Below are positions 42,661 through 53,960 of a DNA stretch of 64,000 bases, piece after piece. Source of the stretch: Chara braunii (lineage: Eukaryota; Streptophyta; Charophyceae; Charales; Characeae). The stretch's first letter is position 1. Each line of letters starts with the position of its first letter. The notes below the pieces were generated by a model that ran no database searches, was not told the origin of the DNA, and was given only the letters and a program-made list of their open reading frames with translations. The DNA is taken from assembly GCA_003427395.1 (NCBI GenBank), contig BFEA01000001.1, positions 12,269,504-12,333,503 of the forward strand, given 5' to 3'. The position numbers were made by a program, and so were the translations under genes.

Positions 42661-44340
42661 CTAAGATGCTCTTGACGTCGGGCGGCAAGGGATTGTTTGC
42701 CCGCCGTGGTAGATGTTTTTCCTTTTCCTAAGAGGCATCTGAGGCGGGGGTTCGTTGTCTTAGGGGTCGGCCCTATTATCGACTCAGAGTGGACCGCTTT
42801 GCAGGGGGGTACTATGTTGTTGTGGTGGAGCCAGCCCGACTTCTTAGTTTCGAGGTTCTCTCGGACGAGGACGTGGGGTATCCCAGACCACCTCCTAGGG
42901 GATGGACAGACGCATCTTCATGGAAGGGCTTTAAGTTCTTGGCGCCTCGTGTAACGAGGAACCGTCGTAGCATACCATTTTGGTGGTCATTTTAGGAGTC
43001 ACTAACGCATGGGGAACCGGTGCCACAAGCAGCCCAGTTCGTGATCTACTAACCAAAGAGAGTGTATTTGGATACTCTCGTCGTGGATGGTCGTGCCATA
43101 AGAAACACGGGACAGAAGGAAGACAAATGTTTTAGTAATACTTAGTGGACGAAAATTTTAACTTAATCACTCTCGTCTTTTTTTTCAGATGACTGCAAGG
43201 ACGACGGTTTTCCACCTTGTCCGTAATCACGATGCTGCATCAGAATAGGTTGAGTCTCCGGAGCGAAATGGAGAGAGATTAGAGAGAATTGGGCGAATTG
43301 TGTTCAACCCATTTGAGTTGCATTCAGAAGAGGATATTCCACGATTTGGGATAACAGCGTGCGAAATCCCCCTTGACGCTTTATTTTTAGGTCAAGGGTT
43401 GGATTGGACAATCTTCATTATAATTTCGCACCACCGCTGCCCGAACGAGATTTTCCGAACATGAACTTAGTCGTGATGCAACCATACGAGTTAAACCCCC
43501 GAATGGACGAAATCCCTGAGATAAGGTTAATGTTCGTTCGTCTTGTACTTTGGACGAACGAAAGGCAAGGTCCATTTTTTTATATATATCATGCGAAACG
43601 GGTGCGAGCCAACAGATTCGTCATTCTACGTATTGAGTCGTTCTCATAGTATGCGTAGCAGGACGAGGAGGACGAACTCATGGAATGATTACGAGACTAA
43701 TGCAGTTTTGTTCTGACGCGCAGATGCCTGGAGCACGACTAGATTTGACAGTCCCGATGTATCTGCTGGTTTGCGACACACACGAAGATAATCTTATCAG
43801 AGGAGCTGAGCAACTTTGCAAGTTCGATATAACATTTTTACTCGATGGATCGACTTCATCGGTTTACTCCGAAACGGTGAGGGATTTTTCCCTAATACTC
43901 ACGCGGAATTCCGAGCCAATACGGCACGGACTCCTGAGGAGTTGTATGGCTATACTTTATACTTTCACCACTCAAGTAACCTCCAAGGTCTCTCTCGAGT
44001 CATTGTGAGTATTAAGATTACCTCGTCCGGTAGACGTTTCGACGTCGTCCGAATCCGGGACACTAAGACCCGACACTTATTCGAACTGAGTCATCCTCTT
44101 CGAGTTATAGTGTGGAGACTAGTCTCGCGGGTGACCTCCCTCTATGATACTCGAATCGTTAGAGTTATGCGAGGTGGACAGGCAACAACCCTGGTATTCG
44201 ACGACAACGAGCTTGCACGATTGGACTTATTGGAGACTCAGGTATGGGGAGGACGACAAATTTACCAGGGGTAGACGTCGTTTTATGAAAATGTTACTCA
44301 AATTCCATAAAAGACACCTCGCATAGACTAATCCCGTTGA
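42661..44340 (+). pseudogene. Cluster of unrecognised plus-strand frames, possibly one broken gene
   Basis: Successive frames follow each other with little overlap: 42,789-42,995 (DRFAGGYYVVVVEPARLLSF), 43,404-43,649 (NMNLVVMQPYELNPRMDEIP, RLVLWTNERQGPFFYIYHAK), 43,685-43,815 (LTVPMYLLVCDTHEDNLIRG) and 43,816-44,326 (EELYGYTLYFHHSSNLQGLS, RRFDVVRIRDTKTRHLFELS, TTLVFDDNELARLDLLETQ). Composition is protein-like, not low-complexity. A TTTTTTTTCAG directly before an ATG at 43,190 resembles a 3' splice site. I do not recognise the product. It could be the coding part of the element promoted at 41.24 kb. Confidence 0.35.
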
Positions 44341-44939
44341 GGGAGCCATATGACTTATGGCTTCACGAGGTAATCCCAAAAACAAAAACAAAGACTCTTC
44401 ATGTAGATAGGACCGTCGGATGGATAGTATTTGGACTACGCCAATGATTTCACTCTCATGCTTTGGCATTGAGGGGTAAATACATAGGAAAGGATAAGTA
44501 AATAGATACGTCTGAAGTCACCTATAGACGTACTAGCAGGGATAAAGTAAGGAAAGACTTTAAGTTGCGCATTACAAGGCAAATTGAAACTTGATCCTGA
44601 AATAAGACTTTAAAAGAATATAACTTTGGGCTTTAGTCTAAAAGATTGAAAGGGTTCTCTCTGTATATCTTAATGAGATAACTCTATGTATTTTGAGGTT
44701 ACATCAACAACGAGAAGAAATCACATCAGCCTGATCTTTTCATCAGACCAAATCGATCATGTTAAACATTGTGTTGTGATTTTTACTATAATGATTGCTG
44801 AATTGATTGATTGAAAGGATGACTTTGTATATGTGTATTGCTTTAGGTGTATGTGGGTTCACCTGGATAAGTTGTATAAATATATATGTATATAAGTGAG
44901 AGTTGTACGTAAGGGACTAGGGATAAGTTGTGGTGTCCA
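44341..44939. other. No gene seen
   Basis: AT-rich sequence between the unrecognised frames and an inverted family A copy. Confidence 0.5.
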
Positions 44940-45410
44940 TATTTGATTGAGACCACCCTAGTCGACCGGCGTGCACTTCATCCTCAGGAGATCAGCGTCC
45001 TAAGTGACGTCCGGGTTCAATAGGCGTTTAATCGCGTGTATCTATACTACAGCGAACGAGCAAACGCCCTCGGTCGACCTACCTCTTCAATTGCATCTAA
45101 CAGCTTTCACACGTGGGTCAGTAGCTCGATAGGGATACGCCCCTAAGGGTGGTGACAGCCCCTTAGGGAGGGAAAGCTTATGCCCCCCGGGAACCTATCT
45201 TATCGTAGGGAACCGTGGGATGTACAGTTGGCGCACCTGGCTGGAGCGACCAAGGGACGATGCTACCACGACCGTCTCGGCGTTCGCGGGATTATTATGT
45301 GTCATTCTCGAGTTGTTTCTCGATTTTTGTTTTTGTTAAACTCCTGCGTGACATGGTCGGGAGGGCTCTCGCTTTTGCGGAAAAAGTGAGAGCCGATGCG
45401 CTCGACACAG
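44940..45410 (-). repeat. Family A repeat, copy A3, inverted
   Basis: Reverse complement of the family A core. In the plus strand it shows CGAACGAG-AAACGCCCTCGG, AGTAGCTCGATAGGGATACG, CTATCTTATCGTAGGG, ACTCCTGCGTGACATGGTCG and GATGCGCTCGACAC. It carries an extra T-rich stretch at about 45,310-45,340. Frames through it are not conserved in other copies. Confidence 0.8.
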
Positions 45411-46012
45411 CGCCCTCCCATATGATACCAAACCCCCGCCCAGCGTCCCTGTTGGGCCAAAAACAAGGTAGGCAGTTAGTATACACCAGTAAAGTCGATG
45501 GCTCATTCATTCATTCTTACAACAATCAGTAGCAGAGCTTTCATTGCAAATTTGCATCGGTTGTTAACTCATGCTTTCCGCAGCACACACATCCCCTTCG
45601 CAACGCACTTTTCTTTTTGCCATAGTGCATCAACTTAGCGTGATCTATATAGCTATTTCCCTCTTCCTTTTTTTAGCAGTGTGGACTCCCTTATTTTCAC
45701 AGTGTACCCTCAATCTCAATTTTCATCGTTGCGCACCTTTTCTTTTTACTTTCTTCTCAATTGTATTTTCGTCTTGCACCATGCCTGAAGCACGCTGGGG
45801 ATTGAGAAGAGGGAGAGGTGGAAGAGGCAGTAAGGGTCGTGAAGAGCCGCCAGTTTGCGTACGACACGATTACAACTCATAGGAGGAGGAGGAAAAAGCG
45901 CACGATTATGACGATCACATAAGACCATATCCACACCAATCTCTGATTGGGTGGTATGAAATAACTCCATCCCCAACGAGGATGGAGTATTATTAAAAGA
46001 AGTTTGAGGCGC
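45411..46012. other. No confident gene; short basic frame
   Basis: Pyrimidine-rich stretch at 45,590-45,780 followed by an ATG at 45,781 with an arginine/glycine-rich start (MPEARWGLRRGRGGRGSKGR) that stops at 45,882. This could be the first codons of a retroelement protein, but nothing supports it further. Confidence 0.25.
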
Positions 46013-46540
46013 TGTCGGCGCGAATACCCTTACAAGGGTATCCGCCCTGGTTTTTGCAAGTGACAGATAAATAGCATTGATTTAAAGTTCAAGTATATTG
46101 CGCTAAGCGCGGCTGCGTCTGTGACCTACACTGACTGGATGGTTGACTATAACAGAGAGTGCGTGGGTGTGCAGGTTTAAGGCGCGCGTGATTCTTTTCT
46201 ATTGTTGATCATAAAGCCGGCGCGGGCGCTGTGGAGCCGCGTAGCCGGTCCGTTGGCCCTAAGCGCCGCGTCGCACTGCCTTGTATGGTATTCTGCGGGT
46301 GTTGGCCTCAGGCTTGGGCTTAGCCCTATTGGCTACGGTGTCAGGTTTGTGAGACGGAGGTTCGAGGCTCGAGGCCAGCGGATGGCAGTGCGGGAGCAAT
46401 GGAGCGTCGAGGAGGGGGCCGATGGGGTTGAGGGCCGCTGGGCTATCCCCCTCGGTTTTGTTTACCGGGGCGGCGGTGGGTCTGATCCGCGGGGCTGGTG
46501 AGGCGCCAACAGCCCCGCTGTTCCCCGACACTATTTTTAT
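46013..46540 (-). mobile_element. Element C, copy 2, inverted end
   Basis: Reverse complement of 32,600-33,242. The terminal region TGTCGGCGCGAATACCCTTA onward is identical over about 46 bases and holds the near-palindrome ATACCCTTACAAGGGTAT. The minus-strand frame 46,531-46,259 corresponds to the 32,556 frame of copy 1. How far the element extends to the right (toward 48-49 kb) is unclear; a CT/GA tract occurs in both, at 30.85 kb and 47.95 kb. Confidence 0.55.
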
Positions 46541-46737
46541 TCTTATGTTATTTCTCTTTTTTTCTGTTTTATTTGTCGAGTCCCGATCGAGGGCGCGAGA
46601 CCACGATGGAATCGCGTGGGGGTGTGTTGTATTCGTGGGATTGCCTGGAGTGCAAGTACAAACCGTCTTTTCGACTGCGCCGAAGTTAACCCCTTTTTAT
46701 CTCTACTCCCCTTTATATCTCGGCTTTCCTTCACCAC

Positions 46738-46748
46738 GTCCCACGTCG
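46738..46748 (+). promoter_or_regulatory. USE-like motif upstream of tRNA-U6 copy 2
   Basis: GTCCCACGTCG differs at one base from the plant snRNA upstream element RTCCCACATCG. It also forms a GTCCC/GGGAC stem. It is 44 bp before the tRNA-like head and about 128 bp before U6, further than in normal U6 genes, so function is doubtful. Confidence 0.3.
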
Positions 46749-46781
46749 GGACGCGGTACCACGGCTGGCGCTGGAACCTAT

Positions 46782-46930
46782 GGGCCTAGCTCAGCGGTAT
46801 ACCCTTGAACTGTTGAAGTACAGGCCTGAGCTCGAGCCCTGCTGGGTGTGCCTTGGGCCCGGGCTGTGTCCTTCGGGACATCGGTTGAAATTGGAACGAT
46901 ACAGAGGAGATTAGCACGGTCCCTGCGCGA
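46782..46930 (+). ncRNA. tRNA-like head fused to U6 snRNA sequence (copy 2)
   Basis: 46,866-46,930 reads GTGTCCTTCGGGACATCGGT, TGAAATTGGAACGATACAGA, GGAGATTAGCACGGTCCCTG, CGC. This is the 5' two thirds of plant U6 snRNA with the 5' stem-loop, the GGAACGATACAGAG(A) region and the start of the internal stem; it is cut off after CCCTGCGC. Directly upstream, 46,782-46,853 is tRNA-like with a canonical A box TAGCTCAGCGGTA (46,787) and a B-box-like AGCTCGAGCCC (46,829), about 42 bp apart as in tRNAs. Copies 1 and 2 keep different ends of U6 but the same tRNA-then-U6 order. Likely a chimeric Pol III retroposon; a dicistronic tRNA-U6 gene is the alternative. Confidence 0.8.
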
Positions 46931-47941
46931 CAGACGGCCTGTGTAAGTGGAGGATGGCCCGACGACCGAGCACTTTTGCTCAGCGTTTGGTAGCCTGTTG
47001 GGCTGCGCAGCCTGCGCGGTTCGGGACGTCAACAGCGGTAGGAGTAGGCTAGCAGCAGGGAGAAGGGACAGGTGAATCCGGACGGTTTGCCGCGTCAGAT
47101 GCAAGCGGAGCAAGCAGGCAAGGCGCAACAAAAGCAGCACAGCGGGGCAGTGGGATAGCACAGCGACGGCGGAGGGCAAGGAGTAGAAATGGTAGAATGA
47201 ACCTGGACGGCGGGGCACGCCAGATGCAGTCGATGTAGAGATGGCAGAAGCAGGAGCCGGGCGCAGCGGAGAACGCACCATACTCCCGGTCCTGAATGGA
47301 AACAGGAGGGGAAAGGAGTGATCCCGGGGTTTTTGTCCCGGACGAATCACATAGAGAGGTTAGTTTTAGATGATAGTTAGTAGAATAGAAGAGATAAAGA
47401 GACGGGAGTGCGCCGGGCCTATGGCGGGCAGCGGGAGGGGTGAGTAAGAAGAAGGGATAACTCGGCCATTTCGCGATAGAAACAGACGAGGAGGGATCCT
47501 AATCGGGGGTTCTAAAGTGCGGCGAGTAGGATGACGGTGGTGGACCGGGAGTTCAAGGGTTAGATTTTGGGTTACGACACTAAGGAGCTGCGCCCCGGGG
47601 TGGAGCCAGCAGGGTGAATGCGCCTGGCCGGGGTTTTACGAAAGATTCATTCCGATTTTGCTCATGCATTCGGAGAGGAGCAGCAGGGAGCGAGCCGAAG
47701 GGTTGGAGACCTACCTGTTAACTGGCGCGTGATCGAGCGGGTGGCATCCGCATGAGTGAGGAGGGAGCAAGCACGTACCTTCGAAACTGGCGGTGAGAGG
47801 ATGAACCTGACCACGTATGTGGACGGATTCACTCAATGTTTCATATTCTGTCGAGACGAATAGCCGGACGACATCAGCGGGGTCGGAGACTTACCTATAG
47901 ACCCATGCGTTGCTCCGTTGTTGGTTGGGGCTCGCGTATAC

Positions 47942-48000
<59 letters not shown>

Positions 48001-48930
48001 CAAGTAGAGAGGAGAGAGGGGAAGGTACCCGCCTGCTGCCCGTGACGGTCCCAACTAGGCTGTCACAACCAAGATGCCTGCGGCTGCCCGATCTTGTGGT
48101 CGAGACCAGGGGTGTCGGGGCTTTCTAGAACGACGTCGCCATTCGTTATTCTGATCGAGCTTATCATGTGCTGTGATGATTGGGGCGCGACTAATGCAGG
48201 CCAGACTGTGTCGAGGGCTGCGGCTAGCCTACACCTGGCCGGTCAAGCTGGTTTCCGACAGCGGGGGAGGCGTACCTGCCATTCAGGGAGGTAGATCTTA
48301 CGGGTAATGCGCATCAGAGACTGAGCAACTGCGTGTTGCCAAGCGGCGCCGGTGAAAGTACCATGGCCTTCTTGAGCATGGACTACTGCCTATCCCACCC
48401 CTAATATGGGGCAACAGAACATAAGGTTCCATCATAGACGTGTGACGCGCAACCTCACGCCCTGTGCTGTCTTTCGTTCGGAGTGCTAGAGGTGCGGAAA
48501 AAGAGGCCCAGAAAAACAGCAAGATGGGGTGTGCCAAGGATTTTTGAAAATTGAGTGTGGGGACACAGACGAAACTGAAATCCCCCGTGTTGGTCCGATG
48601 GAGTAAGTCGACCGTTTTTCGCACGTCGCAAGATGCGCGCGAGAGTTCGGCGCGAAAGGAGGGAGAAATACAAATTCAATCCAAAAAGTAATACCTGACT
48701 TCCCACCGTGCTACGGCTCTTCGTTTAGAGCAAAAAGGCTTCGGCACGCTTCGCGTGTCTCGTCTTCGTATTAAGTCCCGACGTCGTTCACAAGTCAGTT
48801 CTGAGTCCGACGTGGAGGGTCTCACTCGTGTGGCTCTTTCTCTATGCTCGTCTTTACTCCGTACGCAGTAGTGGAAACCCTTGGATTCATAGCGCTCAAA
48901 GCGCTGACACTCGGTGCATAGAGTGCGAGG
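46931..48930. other. No gene seen; GC-rich LTR-like sequence
   Basis: Contains a (GA)n tract (47,944-47,999) and otherwise unique GC-rich sequence. Overlapping open frames on both strands lack domains and are best explained by composition. Confidence 0.4.
47944..47999. repeat. (GA)n microsatellite
   Basis: About 28 GA repeats. Confidence 0.97.
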
Positions 48931-49275
48931 CTAGTGGGGTTCTACTGCCGCCCACGGGATGACGATCAACTCGTTGAATGGCAACAATACCGAGTAAGGT
49001 GGAAAGTGTGTATCGATAATGACAAACCCAGCCTCTACGAACCCTGAACAACGATTTTCCGGAGGGAAGTAATATTGTCCGCCGATCCGTGCGACCGCTT
49101 CTCGTACGTCCCGCTCGCATACACGTGTCATTTCCTCGTCGTAAGGAAAAGGTCGCGTTGAGACGGGAGATACGGGAGGCTGACGCCCGATCGAAGGGCG
49201 CTTGTCAGTCCACATGTCAATCAATTGCAAAAATCCCGAGATGTCATCAAGGAAAAACACTCGCACAACCACCAA
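48931..49275 (-). CDS. Unrecognised minus-strand frame
   Basis: 114 codons with protein-like composition: VFFLDDISGFLQLIDMW, RVCERDVREAVARIGGQYYF, CSGFVEAGFVIIDTHFPPYS, ending VIPWAAVEP. Not low-complexity, unlike its neighbours. It could be a fragment of a retroelement protein. No recognised family, no promoter or splice evidence. Confidence 0.25.
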   Translation of the reverse strand: MVVVRVFFLDDISGFLQLIDMWTDKRPSIGRQPPVSPVSTRPFPYDEEMTRVCERDVREAVARIGGQYYFPPENRCSGFVEAGFVIIDTHFPPYSVLLPFNELIVIPWAAVEPH

Positions 49276-51299
49276 TCAACTCTTTTCGACACGAGAGAGA
49301 GAAAATACTCATCAGCTTGATCATGCATGTAAATGAGGGACCGACCCGCGACTCAGGTTTAGTAAGCCACCGCGGCGTTGACCCCAGGCGCCTTGTTTCT
49401 CGAGGCTGCCCTGTAGATCGGTTGCAGATGTCGTGCAGCATAAGGCAGATGAAATGCGCAGTGCATTCAAAACTACAGATCTAAACACTCTTGCATTCTC
49501 GAACGAAATCCCGCCGAGTGTGGCGTCTAATCAATACAAAAAGGCAAGCATCCCCATACATACATTCACTGCGAAAGGTGCGAAAACGACCGGGGTGCAC
49601 AAGTCGAAAATCAACCGAGGGAATTGTACACACGCATCTACCGTTCACAAGACAAAAGGATCAATTCCTCGACATCTGGGAATTACCCAGGAAATTAATG
49701 GAAGAGTTCCGGAAGGAGTTCCTTCACACAAGAGAGCACACAAATTCATTCTCATTCATGAGAGGGACAAGCATCAAGAGACATCATCATTCAAAGATAG
49801 AGGTGAGAAAGAGACGAGAGAGGAAGGTCGAGATAGGAGATGACAAGATCCGAAAAGAGGAAGTTCGGCGTTGCCACCGTACACTCACGCGAGAGATAAA
49901 GATCCGCAACAACAAAGGCGCATTCGCAGTGAATTCCAATATGGCCCCGGGCCATTCACCCACTTAACTTCAATCATCGATCCTCATGCCCGCACCGACG
50001 ATCCCGGCCGTCGCGTGCTAACTCCCACCACTGCGATCGTCACCCTACCGACGTAAACTCGACGCGGTTCGCCCAGATCCCACAGTCCGTTGTGGCGATC
50101 AAGCGCTCAACCGGCCAGCCTATCGTCAGCCCGACAGGACTTTCCGACTCGCACCAAACACTCTGCCTAGCCACTACTTCCCGGAAGTTGGCTTGGGAGT
50201 CGAGAACGTAGGAGAGATTTGCGTGCGCGTTTGCGGAATTTATAGTAGCGAGAAGGGGGGCAAGGGAGAGAGAAAGCAGGGGGAAAATCGAAGTGTAAGA
50301 AAAGAAGCAGGAGGAGAAGACTTGGCGAGGAGCGCGCTACGGAAGCCATGTTGATCCTTCGGGACTCTGAGCTTCGCCAATCAGATTCGTCGCGCAATAG
50401 GCAGATCTTATCGTACCACGCGTCTGATTGGTGGGCGAGAGTAATCGAAGGATCGACCGGGTTTTCGATTCACGTTCGGAAGGCGAAAGGAAAAAAGGCG
50501 CGAGAAGTAGCGCAAGACGGGTCCAAGATTCATATGATCAAGAAAGGAAAATGGGCGCGCAATCGATCAGAGCGGGAGAGAGAGAGGGAAAACAGTTACG
50601 AGAAGGGAGGATGAGAGGGGGGGGAGGAGGAAAGAGCGCGGGAGAGAACGATGAGGGAAACAGAACAGGGGGGGGGGGAGAAGAAAGCTTCGTATGCGTG
50701 GCGCCGTCAACAAAAAAGAAAAAGAAAAAGGCACCGAAACAGTTACAGCTTGCCTATGTCATAAACCAATTCAAAATTGAAATTACCATATCCGGAGCGC
50801 GAAAAGGACAACGTGGGAAAAGAAAGTCCAACGCCTATTCGTATCCTTACAAAATTCCGAGAGTTTTCCCCAACGCAACCGAGAACATTCACACGCAAAA
50901 AGGACACGTCGAAGTTTCGCTTATCCCGGAATTCCCAACTACCGGGCCCAATTCCCAGTGCGCTCGCTAAGGCGCGCGTAAATTCCTATGCATTTCCCGA
51001 ATTGCAAAAGAAAAAGCAGAACCGAAGAATTACAAAAAGCTTTCGGAAGATGGGGGCCCAAAACGCGGCGCCCGAAATCAAGAAAACAAACGAGGTGCTT
51101 GTAGGGTCGGTATGATACAAGAAAGATTCAAACCAAAGGGGTACGAAAGATAGCATGGGTTTGGGAAGTAGTTCGCCACATACGTAACGCTCATACCACC
51201 CCCCCCCCCGGACCACTTTCTACTGCCCTCCTACTGCGGAGACAGAACTGATTGCCATGCTACTTACTCATCACTCAACAGCCAAGTATCCAATTTCAA
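49276..51299. other. No gene seen
   Basis: Purine-rich plus strand, especially 50.5-50.73 kb, produces long lysine/arginine/glycine-rich frames that look like artefacts. A 10-C run lies near 51,200. Confidence 0.4.
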
Positions 51300-53960
51300 T
51301 CTATTGTTCTCAACTTTCGCTAGCTGTCCCTGGATTATAAATGTCTCAAAGAACTGGATCAACCCGCTCTTGATGTGGAGCAAGTTGGAAACTTCTGAGC
51401 ACCAACTACTTTTTATCGTTCGCCAAATATGAGTTTGGTTGCCTCTTTGATGGCCTTATTTGATATGAACCTGCCTTTGAATGTTCTCATTCCTCACTTT
51501 CCGAGTCACCAGGGACAGGCAAGCTCTTAAGGTTTGAGCCATATAACCCCACCCCTTATCTAGGGGCAAGTATGCAAGGACCCTTCCAAACAGAATCCAA
51601 TTGTCATCCCATGGAAAGATCGAGCTACTAATATGATCCGAATGTTGTCTCCACCAAGTCCAGATTTGCAAAACAAGTACACAATGTAACCAAAGGTCTG
51701 TGGTGGACTCGAAGGGCTATTTACATATTGAGCACTGAATCTGGATTTTCATTCCCCTTTCAACGAGCCACGTAGTCAAATGAGTTGCATGGATAGCAGT
51801 TAAAGTAGGGTTGCAGGTTTGGGCATAGGAGCCTTACGCAGCGGGGAACAATGTGTTCAGATGTCTCGATTAATCACTTTTGCTTCGACTGTGCAGACTT
51901 GTGACCACCTAACCGGCGCTACAGAAAGCGGGGTTCTACCCATTTGCAGCACATTCGTCTATATTGTGTAGATTTAGGATTCATCATCCCTGTAAAATCC
52001 AATTACTTGTACTTGGAAAAGGCTACCCAGTTGATTGTTCGTACTTTATTGAGAGTCATCTTCATAACACACCAAGTCCTCAATGGCTTGTTCGGTCTTT
52101 ATATACTTGAAAGGTTTTAGGCCCATCCTCTTTGAACGCTACTAGTTTCTAAACGAATGTAGTTCCGGGGGATGACAGTCTGCAAGCAGGCTGATCTTTC
52201 TTCCACTTATCCCCGTTTGCCAAGTTTTTGCTTCATGTTTAATGATAATCATTGCTCTACCACACTACCCCAAATGTAAGAAATTATGAGTACCCTCCTC
52301 GCAATCCAAAACTTTCATAAGGGCGTTAATTTTCTCCCCAAATTGATGGATTACCAAGTAGTGGTCGAGCAAGAATCCAAACTTTTGGACCAACCTTTCT
52401 CGAAACAGTCAAAACATATTGCCAGGATGACGAGGAGGAATGTCCCCAAAAAAAAAATAATGTCATGCAAAGATCCATACATCAAAAGGACGAGAGATGT
52501 CTCAATCGTTGGCCATAATTTGTTCAGTCGCGGGGTCTAAATAATTGTCCTTTGTGCAAGAGATTGATTTAATTATCCATTTTACTAACATGGTTGAATT
52601 GTGGTGTGCAAGGTCTAACATTACCAACCCCTCATCCTTGCGAAGAAAACTAATTAATTCTCATACAACTTTTAAGACGAATTTTGCACCCTCTTTCCCG
52701 AATTGTTTCCATAAAAAACTTTAGGGTCATTATGCTCACCACTTTGAGTAACTGTTTTTTCGAACCCCCTAACCACACAGTAGGTAAAAAAGAGTCACAT
52801 TTGCTACAAATATTCGACCAAACAAGGAATAGTGTTGTGTAGGACTCCAACCCGAGATTTACCGCACAACTTTCTGTTCCAAAAAGTTGTTATGGATGTC
52901 AATACACCTTCCCAAAGTGAATCACACACCCAAGTATTGCCTAGACTGCCCGCAAGCTACTTGCTTCATGCCCCACTCTACTGTTTGAAAGGAATTAAGT
53001 TTATTTGTTACAATTTACAACAAACTCAAATAGGTTTGTTCCGTCAGACATATTTTCAGTGTGAATCATTCACTGTGTTTTCCGAGATGCTCACCAAATC
53101 ATCGACTAAAGTCGTTATTTTATATTCTGAATGTTGAACAGGCAAAGCTTTAAGCCACAGGTTCCCCCGCCACCGAAAACCCCAGTCCTTGTGAGTTAGG
53201 GCCGGGTTGTACGGAGCGGCGGCGACCGTACGGAGGCGTCGGGTTGTACGGAGGCCGACGGGTCCAATCCCGCCATTTTGCAAGCGGCAACTTTGCCAAT
53301 TTTTTGTGCTCAGAAGAAGTCATGAAAATATCTGAAAATTTGAGGGTCCATAGATTAGGTCGTGATCTTTCAAGAAAAAATATCAGAAAAAAAAAATCAT
53401 TTTGACGGTGAAATATTCACCGCGCCGATTCGGTTTATTTCCATTTTTTGTCGCAAATTTCGTATGGAGGCCCGCCCGGTTTTCCACGCTGTACGACCGG
53501 TACCCATTGTGAAACGGCACTACCGGTACCCCGAGGTTTTTGACGTCAGGGGACCTGTGGTTTAATGTGGTGTTGAAACCTAATATTACTAACTAGTACT
53601 TCCAATTTCAAGATGAAGAGAGGACGGATAAAGGAGCATCCTTGCCTCAGGGGCCTAGTAGGTTGGAAGAGGGTCGAGTTATGGTCATTGATTGCGATTG
53701 AAGTAGTTAAAAAAACATAAAAAACAAATATTTATCTGCAAAAGTTTTGGTAAATCTTAAGAAACTTGATAGTAGTTCGAACGTGAGTCCAACTTACTTT
53801 ATTAAATGTTTTTTTTAAGTCCAGAAGGAGCATTGCCTAGTGAACGTTTTCACAATAAACCCACTCAAAAAAATTTATAGCAATAGCCAATGTAGAGCCC
53901 AGGCGGAAGTACAGGCTGAAAACTTAGAGATTTTATCGTTTGAATGAATGATTTTTATTG
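51300..53960 (-). pseudogene. Degenerate LINE ORF2 (reverse transcriptase), interrupted by a MITE
   Basis: Reading the minus strand: near 53,850-53,780 MLLLDLKKTFNKVSWT (RT motif A with catalytic aspartate), near 53,650 RPLRQGCSFIRPLFILKLEV (motif B region, xRQGCPLSPLLF), then the MITE. Then come EYKITTLVDDLVSISENT (motif C, FADD changed to LVDD), a YLGVPFG-like region, GRIFVANVTLF (52,830-52,780) and 51,671-51,456 (WDDNWILFGRVLAYLPLDKG), which fits the C-terminal region of plant and algal LINEs. Many stops and frame changes. No endonuclease domain is visible upstream. Reading resumes in register across the MITE if one TTAA is removed. Confidence 0.82.
53154..53561. mobile_element. 408-bp MITE with TTAA target duplication
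   Basis: Flanked by TTAA on both sides (53,150-53,153 and 53,562-53,565). Terminal inverted repeats: GCCACAGGTTCCCCCG on the left, and ACCACAGGTCCCCTG as the reverse complement of the right end. The interior has no coding capacity. It splits a LINE reading frame that joins correctly when the element and one TTAA are removed, so insertion is well supported. TTAA duplications are typical of piggyBac and Kolobok transposons. A related copy is at 4,836-5,231. Confidence 0.85.

Noticed and set aside
50428-51115. Long lysine/arginine/glycine-rich plus-strand frames
   Set aside because: Purine-rich DNA gives such frames by composition; no domain, no conservation seen.
52286-52540. Plus-strand 84-codon frame
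   Set aside because: Antisense shadow of the LINE ORF2 on the minus strand.
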